This document shows, piece by piece, positions 23,735-28,812 of a DNA stretch of 28,812 nucleotides. The translations under genes and the position numbers were made by a program. Source of the stretch: Acidobacteria subdivision 2 bacterium RH1 MAG20 (GTDB taxonomy: Bacteria; Acidobacteriota; Terriglobia; Terriglobales; Acidobacteriaceae); NCBI GenBank assembly GCA_002197545.1, contig NFUO01000610.1, positions 1-28,812 of the forward strand. The letters run 5' to 3'. The first letter of the stretch is position 1; each line of letters begins with the position of its first letter. The notes below the pieces were generated by a model, which was not told the origin of the DNA, did not search any database, and was given only the letters and a program-made list of their open reading frames with translations.

Positions 23735-24939
23735 GGCATATTCACCGTGGGACCATCGAGCAGCTTGGTACCGCTGTTAACCGTCAGCAAGCTCTCGGCA
23801 CCGTCGACCTGGACGCGCACCAGGTAGCTGCCAGTGGGGACGTTGGAAATGTTGAGGACAATCTGATTGGAGTCGGCGGTGGAGACTGTTGCAGTCGACG
23901 AAAAAGCTACGGGGGTGGCCCCGGAGACATTGTTCAGCAGCAGGACGGCGCGTTGGCCGATGCCAATGTTGGGCTTGAGCGTCACCGTAACATTGGTGCC
24001 GCCGGGCGGACTCGGCGCTGGCGAAGCGGTTGCGCTCTGTACCGTGGGATGCAGCACGAAGGGAGCAACATTCGATTCGAATCCCCGATGCGTGGCTGCG
24101 GGTGTGCCCATGTCGAGCTTCTGCAAAACTTGTAAAGCCTTTACGCCTGCGTGCAGGCCAGGCGGGATAGGAAGAGTGAGTTGGGTATCTGCGATGACGG
24201 TAGGAGATAACTCCTGATCTTCGAGGAAGACGAAGGTATTCGGGTTCGCGAGATGAGTGCCCTGAATGAGGATCGTCGAGGTAGAAGTGATTGGCTTTCC
24301 ATCCTGCGAAACGATCTGGCTGACGTAGGGCGAGCGAAAGGGCACGACATAGAGGTTGGGTTGGATGACGGGCGGCGCGGGCACCGGCGTATCGCTGCTC
24401 TCCATCAACACGACCGATGCCTGATAGACGGCAGAGAGAGTGTACTCAACCTGAAAGAAGACGGACCAGAGCTTTGAGAACTCTTCGAGAGAGAGCGCAG
24501 TGGGGGTGAACCGAACACGTTCGATCTGGCTATCGACCCCAGAGCCGGCGAGAAAACCGAAGGTGGCGACAGCACTGTTGATGTTGTCGTTTGAAAGCAG
24601 AGGCTGCGAGTGCAGCGTGGTGGCGACGGCGCCGAGTAGCCGTTGCGGCTCCAACTGCGCGTCGTTGCCATGAAAGGTGAAAAGGTAGTGAAGGTCGAAG
24701 GCAGCCTGCGGTCGCTGCGAGAGCGATCCATCGGAGCGGCGCGTGGGCAGATCGGCGTTGCGATAGGCGGCGTTCGGCGTGATCTGGTAGAGAAAGATAT
24801 TGACGAGCGGAGTGGTGGCAGTGCTCGCATCGGGGCGGTTGAATCCGACCATAGCGCTGCCAACGGCGTTGCTGACCGGAGTATGCAGGACCTGCTGCAA
24901 GGCAGCAGTGACAGTTGCGATTGCGAGGTAGTTACTCAT
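23731..24939 (-). CDS. Tail terminator, Pvc16_N (DUF4255) family
   Basis: 402 aa. Residues 1-190 are the Pvc16/Afp16 N-terminal domain: ATVTAALQQVL, then PLVNIFLYQITPNAAYRN, then AAFDLHYLFTFHG and LEPQRLLGAVATTLHSQPLLS. It would cap the tube and sheath at the distal end. The C-terminal 200 residues are two Ig/IPT-like domains (ILIQGTHLANPNTFVFL, then NVTVTLKPNIGIGQRAVLLLNN). Such extensions occur in long members of this family. It overlaps both neighbours by 4 nt. Confidence 0.9.
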
Positions 24940-25667
24940 CGCACGACCTCGCTCCGCTGCTTGAGGTATTGGTCGAGTGAGAGCGTCGAGGGGCGAGTGC
25001 GCCGTGCCGCGTTTGAGGTTGGCGGCGAGGCGATCTCAGCACATACGTCGATACGTCCAATAGTGATTCGAATGATGGGCGCCGCCGAAGACGAGCTTTG
25101 GTTCGGCACAGGATCATAAACCGGGTGTTGAACCTGCTTGGGAACTGGACTGTGGACCGTGCTAGGAACTCGATCAGCGAATACTCTGTGTTGATCACGC
25201 AAACGGGGATCTTCCAGGACGCTTGTGCTGAAGACTTCAGCCTGAGCCGTTGCTTGCCCGGTATGCATGGGTTCAGTGTTCGCATGCGCTGCATAGTGGT
25301 GTTGCTGTCTCTGGCCTGTATATGGCAAAGCGGCGGAACTCTCCGCATCTTGAAGATGAGACCAGTACGAATGCGTCTCAGCCACTATTGGCGGACGAGG
25401 GATAGCGGGCTGTCTCGTATGCGGCAGCGTGGGTTCTCTGAATCTCGCTATCGTATGAGGCGGTAATTCGATCTCGTGCGCGCGGGACGCAGCCTGAGTC
25501 GTGGCAGAGGAATCGCTTTCGGTCGAAGGCCCCATTTGATCGGCGGCGGAGCCTTCTGGCTGTCCGCTCCTCTCCGCGGTGGGGTCGAACCGAGCGGGGA
25601 TAATGGGTTGAGCTACAGGGATGATGCCGAGCGTGCGGCCTGCAAGACGATTAAGGAAGTTGGTCAT
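24936..25667 (-). CDS. eCIS-associated low-complexity protein with conserved C-terminal tail
   Basis: 243 aa. Residues 1-20 form a short hydrophobic-rich start (TNFLNRLAGRTLGIIPVAQP). Residues 25-190 are disordered and rich in P, Q, S, H and T. The C-terminal 48 residues carry IIRITIGRIDVCAEI (198-212) and LSLDQYLKQR, a pair of motifs I recall from short proteins in the same position in other CIS loci. It may be a flexible cap or adaptor protein; function unknown. GGAG lies 9 nt before the ATG, which overlaps the upstream stop by 4 nt. A longer frame to 25802 lies inside the upstream gene. Confidence 0.72.
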   Translation of the reverse strand: MTNFLNRLAGRTLGIIPVAQPIIPARFDPTAERSGQPEGSAADQMGPSTESDSSATTQAASRAHEIELPPHTIARFREPTLPHTRQPAIPRPPIVAETHSYWSHLQDAESSAALPYTGQRQQHHYAAHANTEPMHTGQATAQAEVFSTSVLEDPRLRDQHRVFADRVPSTVHSPVPKQVQHPVYDPVPNQSSSSAAPIIRITIGRIDVCAEIASPPTSNAARRTRPSTLSLDQYLKQRSEVVR

Positions 25668-26392
25668 GACGCCATCTCCACATAGATCTGTCTGCGCGTC
25701 GGGCTCAAGGCCAGGATATCGAGCTCGCGCCAGCCGTAGACGAAGGCTAACGTGTGGACCTGCTGCAACAGATGCCTGACTGTTGCAGAAATCTTCGACC
25801 ATAGAAAAAGCTCTATATCGAACGTGACCTGCCAGGGGTGGGAGCAGGCGGGGCAGTGGAGATCGATCAGTATCTCAGCCTGGGGATCGGCCGCGGCCAT
25901 GGTGGATGCAATCGTATCTATGATGGCCTCGGGCAACATTTCGAATGGTGTAGGCTTCTCGTCAACCAGGGCCTCGACGACACATCGTTCCATAAGCAGT
26001 CTGGTGACGACAGTCAGATCGGTACATCCGCTGACGGCACGGAGGTCGCGGCTGTCAGGCAGGCGTAGCCGCACGCGGGTGTGGTCGGCGGTGAGGGTCA
26101 GGGACGCCTCTTCATCTTTAGGCGCTGATGAAGCGAGATCGCGGATGGAGAGGCTGTACTCGAGAGCTTCCGCGCATACGGGACACTCGGCAAAGGCATT
26201 CAGAGTTAGACCAAAGAAACGCTCGTAGATTTCGAGCAGGCGCGCATCGCGGCTGCCGATGCTTAAGACGGCCAACTCTTCCGGCGATTCATCGGAGCAC
26301 ACCGAGAGCAGCGTGAGCGCTCGATCGACTGGATGCTCGCCCGAGGCCCGCTCCCAGATCGCGATCAATTCTGAATCCGATGGGATGCGCAT
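25664..26392 (-). CDS. Zinc-ribbon baseplate chaperone candidate (T4 gp26/51-like)
   Basis: 242 aa. Two CPxC knuckles (C70/C73 and C180/C183) can make one zinc ribbon. Around them are LLEIYERFFGLTLNAFAECPVC, and a C-terminus with LLQQVHTLAFVYGWRELDILALSP followed by RRQIYVEM. The arrangement fits the T4 baseplate hub assembly chaperone group that occurs beside tube genes in CIS loci. No SD is obvious, and only 9 nt separate it from the tube gene. It could instead be a structural cap protein, so the chaperone label is moderate. Confidence 0.7.
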   Translation of the reverse strand: MRIPSDSELIAIWERASGEHPVDRALTLLSVCSDESPEELAVLSIGSRDARLLEIYERFFGLTLNAFAECPVCAEALEYSLSIRDLASSAPKDEEASLTLTADHTRVRLRLPDSRDLRAVSGCTDLTVVTRLLMERCVVEALVDEKPTPFEMLPEAIIDTIASTMAAADPQAEILIDLHCPACSHPWQVTFDIELFLWSKISATVRHLLQQVHTLAFVYGWRELDILALSPTRRQIYVEMAS

Positions 26393-26401
26393 AAGTAGTC
26401 G

Positions 26402-26932
26402 TTACCCTGCAGCCGGAATGGTGAAGCTGGGTTCGACGGGCTCCGTGACGCTGGTGTCACGCTCCCAGCCCTCGTTCTCGAGCTTGATATGTTGAATGGC
26501 GACGGCGTTGGCGTTGGCGTCGAGATCGGGCTGGGCCTGAAACTCGGAGACCCAGCACCGGTAGACCTTGTAGGCGATGGCCAGTTGTCCGGCTTCGTTG
26601 TAGAACTCAATCAGGATGTCGTGGCGGAAACTGGCGAGTGATACCTCGGAGCCGAGGCCTGCGCCGAAGTTCCAAACGCTGTTGGCCCACTGTTCGAAGG
26701 CGACATCATGCGTCACGCCGCGTTCGAGAGTGATCGCGTCGTACTCGGTGCGTCCGGGAGACTTGCGGCTGGTGCTGGGATCGCCGCCTTCACGGTGCTT
26801 TACAACCTCGGTCGTCTTTTTGAGGCCGCTCACCTTGCTGATGCCGGCGACGTATCGCCCATTCCACTTCACGCGGAATTTGAAGTTCTTGTAGGGATCG
26901 AAACGTAGTGGATTCGCGCTGAACTGTGGCAT
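26402..26932 (-). CDS. Inner tube protein (gp19/Afp1-like)
   Basis: 176 aa. The sequence NFKFRVKWNGRYVAGISKVSGL is followed by a TEYDAITLERGVT segment and FEQWANSVWNFG, all typical of gp19-type tail-tube proteins, as is the KVYRCWVSEFQAQPDLDANANAVAIQHIKLENEGW ending with its 'NEGW' close. Ring-forming, it makes the inner tube loaded with cargo. AAGGAG sits 8 nt before the ATG. The frame open to 27178 is antisense-like sequence within the sheath. It is the only tube gene in the window. Confidence 0.95.
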   Translation of the reverse strand: MPQFSANPLRFDPYKNFKFRVKWNGRYVAGISKVSGLKKTTEVVKHREGGDPSTSRKSPGRTEYDAITLERGVTHDVAFEQWANSVWNFGAGLGSEVSLASFRHDILIEFYNEAGQLAIAYKVYRCWVSEFQAQPDLDANANAVAIQHIKLENEGWERDTSVTEPVEPSFTIPAAG

Positions 26933-26943
26933 GAAGAGGCTCC

Positions 26944-28515
26944 TTACGATGCGGTCTGTCCAGCCATCTGCTGGATTTGAATGACGACAAATTCGGCAGG
27001 CTTCAATGGAGCGAAGCCCACAAGGATGTTGACGATGCCATTGTCCTGGTCGGTGGAGGTTGTAGTTTCGCTGTCGCACTTGACGAAGTAGGCCTGCTGT
27101 GGCGTCGAGCCCTGAAAAGCGCCCTGGCGAAATAGTGTCTGCATGAAGGAGCCGACATTGAGCCGAATCTGCGCCCACAGAGGCGCATCATTCGGCTCGA
27201 AGACCACCCACTGGGTGCCGCGGTACAGGCTGGTTTCGAGAAATAGCGCAAGACGCCGAATGGGGACGTACTTCCATTGCGAGCCTGCTTCGTCGTTGCC
27301 CTGAGTCGTACGCGCGCCCCATACAACCGTGCCGAAGGCGCTGAAATTGCGGATGCAGTTCACGGCAACGGGATTCAACACGCCATTCTGAGCGTCGTTC
27401 AGTGGGACGGCGACGCCGGAGACTCCAACGAGGGCGGTCTCTGTTCCAGCCGGAGCCTTCCATACGCCACGATTAGCATCAGTCGAAGCATATACGCCTG
27501 CAAGAAACCCGCAGGGAGGATAGTTGCGAGTGACGTTCTGTGCCAGTGGATCGGGTGCCTGAAGCCAGGGAAAATAGAAGGCCGAATTAGTTCCATTCAG
27601 ACCAGACCCGGGGGCGAGCTTCGTGTAGTCGGTAATCCCGGGATCGGAGTCGGCGATGAGAAAGGCTCGTTGCGTCTCGCAATACTGTTCGAGCGTGCTG
27701 AGGGTGGTCGTAGTGATCTCTCCGGGAACGCAGAGCAGGTTGAAGAGATCGACACTGCTGAGCATGTAGACTCCACCCGTGCCACTGGCAGGAAGCAGCG
27801 CTGTCTCAAACGCCCCACTCGCTGTCGTCGAGGTGCTGGGAGCGATGGGAGCGGCCGCGCCGTCGGTTCCGCCCTGGAGTTGGGTTGCCTGCGGGTAAGC
27901 GGGCAGCGTTGCGGGCGGCGGCACGGGCTGTGTTGTATCGGCAGGCGGTGCTGTTGCCCCTGCTCCCACGGTGGTGGTGACGTAGTTCGAGCTGTTCGTG
28001 AGTACATCGACCACATAGCGCCCTTGCGGGTCTGCTGGCAACATACTGAGATTCTCAAAGGACTCGACGACGCTCCAACTGGTCGCGCCTTTCGGCGAAT
28101 AGACGACCTGGAGCCGGAATCTGCCGGTTCCTCCGGTCTGATTCTTGATGGCAATCCAATAGTTGTCGCCCCATGCGCCCGGATCTTGTGCGGTGACCTT
28201 GATGGTGTTGCTGCCAGTGCCGATTGTGACTGCGGCGGCCGCGGCATCGGAGTTCGTCAGGCGAACGATGTAGGCCTGCTGCCCTCCGTTGGCGAAGAAT
28301 TGGGAGACAGAGTATCCGAGAAGGCTGCGTGAATCCAGGCCGCCGAACTGGTTGTTGTAGTCCGACCAGCTCAAGACCCGTTGCGCATGTGTCACCGGTC
28401 CTTGGGGCGCCCATCCGGCGAAGGCGGCGATTGAGGTTGCCACGCCTGTGATGGTGTGAACTCCACTGGGAAGTTCCTCAATGTAAACACCAGGATACGA
28501 TGGTGTAATTGGCAT
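26944..28515 (-). CDS. Contractile sheath protein (Afp2-4-like)
   Basis: 523 aa. The N-terminus PSYPGVYIEELPSGVHTITGV, then SIAAFAGWAPQGP, and GYSVSQFFANGGQQAYIVRL are classic phage tail sheath signatures. The C-terminal domain reads FVKCDSETTTSTDQDNGIVNILVGFAPLKPAEFVVIQI, the conserved sheath interlock region with its PAEFV motif. GGAGAG lies 5 nt before the ATG. Only one sheath gene is present, whereas Afp/PVC carry three paralogs. It likely contracts around the gp19-like tube. Confidence 0.96.
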   Translation of the reverse strand: MPITPSYPGVYIEELPSGVHTITGVATSIAAFAGWAPQGPVTHAQRVLSWSDYNNQFGGLDSRSLLGYSVSQFFANGGQQAYIVRLTNSDAAAAAVTIGTGSNTIKVTAQDPGAWGDNYWIAIKNQTGGTGRFRLQVVYSPKGATSWSVVESFENLSMLPADPQGRYVVDVLTNSSNYVTTTVGAGATAPPADTTQPVPPPATLPAYPQATQLQGGTDGAAAPIAPSTSTTASGAFETALLPASGTGGVYMLSSVDLFNLLCVPGEITTTTLSTLEQYCETQRAFLIADSDPGITDYTKLAPGSGLNGTNSAFYFPWLQAPDPLAQNVTRNYPPCGFLAGVYASTDANRGVWKAPAGTETALVGVSGVAVPLNDAQNGVLNPVAVNCIRNFSAFGTVVWGARTTQGNDEAGSQWKYVPIRRLALFLETSLYRGTQWVVFEPNDAPLWAQIRLNVGSFMQTLFRQGAFQGSTPQQAYFVKCDSETTTSTDQDNGIVNILVGFAPLKPAEFVVIQIQQMAGQTAS

Positions 28516-28609
28516 CGGTTCTCTCCATTTCTTCTAGCAATTGCTTGAGATTGCTTCTATCTGCAGTAGATTGGTTGTTGTCGACATATTGCTCCGATGT
28601 GGCCACTGG
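28516..28609. other. Spacer upstream of the sheath gene
   Basis: A 94-nt gap containing the sheath SD (GGAGAG at 28521-28526) and a 10-bp palindrome (agcaattgct, 28536-28545). A partial gene on the same strand ends just upstream, so the operon may start beyond the window, or a promoter may lie here. I see no clear -35/-10 pair. Confidence 0.4.
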
Positions 28610-28812
28610 TTACGGCGCATTGTGGTTTGCAGGACAGTTCAGAATTTCGAGCTTTTCGATCGGTACGACAACGCTCTGCCGCGCGATAACGTTGACAACG
28701 GCGAAGGCACGAGGCTGAAGTCCCGAGTCGGAAAAATCTGCGACTACGCCTTCGATCTCCCATGTAGTTGTCAACGCTTTGGGTAGGTCGTCGCGGGTGG
28801 GCAGAAATATAT
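28610..28812 (-). CDS. 3' end of an unknown gene cut by the window edge
   Basis: On the minus strand a frame open from the edge to TAA at 28610 gives at least 66 residues: it begins IFLPTRDDLPKAL, continues WEIEGVVADFSDSG and AFAVVNVIARQSVVVPIEKLEIL, and closes NCPANHNAP. Codon use and the regular strand pattern look genuinely coding. It has no start in the window, so gene finders that need a start codon will miss it. I do not recognise the family. Sitting directly upstream of the sheath gene, it may be an eCIS gene or the last gene before the operon. Confidence 0.6.
   Translation of the reverse strand, partial: IFLPTRDDLPKALTTTWEIEGVVADFSDSGLQPRAFAVVNVIARQSVVVPIEKLEILNCPANHNAP

Noticed and set aside
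27277..28332. 351-aa plus-strand ORF opposite the sheath gene
   Set aside because: The sheath gene is certain. The antisense frame has scattered Arg/Gly/Cys and no motif.

Overview
The window is GC-rich bacterial chromosome. The best guess is a soil Acidobacteriota of the Terriglobia (Acidobacteriaceae) type, judged from overall style and from a 'cttcggcaagctcagggtcagaatgac'-type intergenic repeat that I associate with that group. This is recollection, not a search result.

Left part (1-3640), plus strand: a GxxExxY-family gene whose two ends lie inside inverted copies of an 'aacaccgat' repeat. It overlaps ispF (MEP isoprenoid pathway) by 4 nt. Next comes an intergenic stretch with repeats, a secreted M14-type zinc carboxypeptidase, a small translationally coupled ORF, and tRNA-Ala(CGC) with an encoded CCA end.

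Main part (3858-28812): an extracellular contractile injection system (eCIS; the Afp/PVC/MAC and Streptomyces-CIS superfamily). Nineteen complete genes and one partial gene lie on the minus strand and are transcribed from the right edge to 5354. They are tightly packed, with seven 4-nt ATGA stop/start overlaps and two slightly longer overlaps. In transcription order: a partial unknown gene at the window edge; sheath; inner tube; a zinc-ribbon T4 gp26/51-like baseplate chaperone candidate; a low-complexity protein with a conserved C-terminal tail; a Pvc16_N (DUF4255) tail terminator; an Afp15-like AAA+ ATPase; a small conserved-looking protein; a DUF4157 (eCIS-core) cargo candidate; a CIS-tube/Afp7-N protein; a separate LysM/tail-X-like protein; a gpD-like hub; a gpV/gp5-OB spike; a PAAR-like tip; a gp25-like wedge protein; two different baseplate-J-type proteins; a gpI-like protein with a beta-rich fibre-like extension; a DUF6519 protein; and a DUF6734-like protein with a DXD glycosyltransferase motif. 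A second DUF4157 gene (3858-5345, plus strand) converges on the end of this operon with only 8 nt between stop codons.

How it works together: the PAAR tip, OB spike, hub and gp25/J/I baseplate cap a gp19-like tube wrapped in a contractile sheath. The terminator and AAA+ ATPase control tail completion and assembly or disassembly. The two DUF4157 proteins are the likely payloads. One ends in a candidate papain-like (permuted NlpC/P60-type) thiol hydrolase plus a symmetric six-cysteine tail. The other ends in a beta-strand-rich region with an outer-membrane-barrel-like C-terminus. No tape-measure protein and no classical Afp13-type fibre is present in the window. Hub and LysM functions that are often fused sit on separate genes here.
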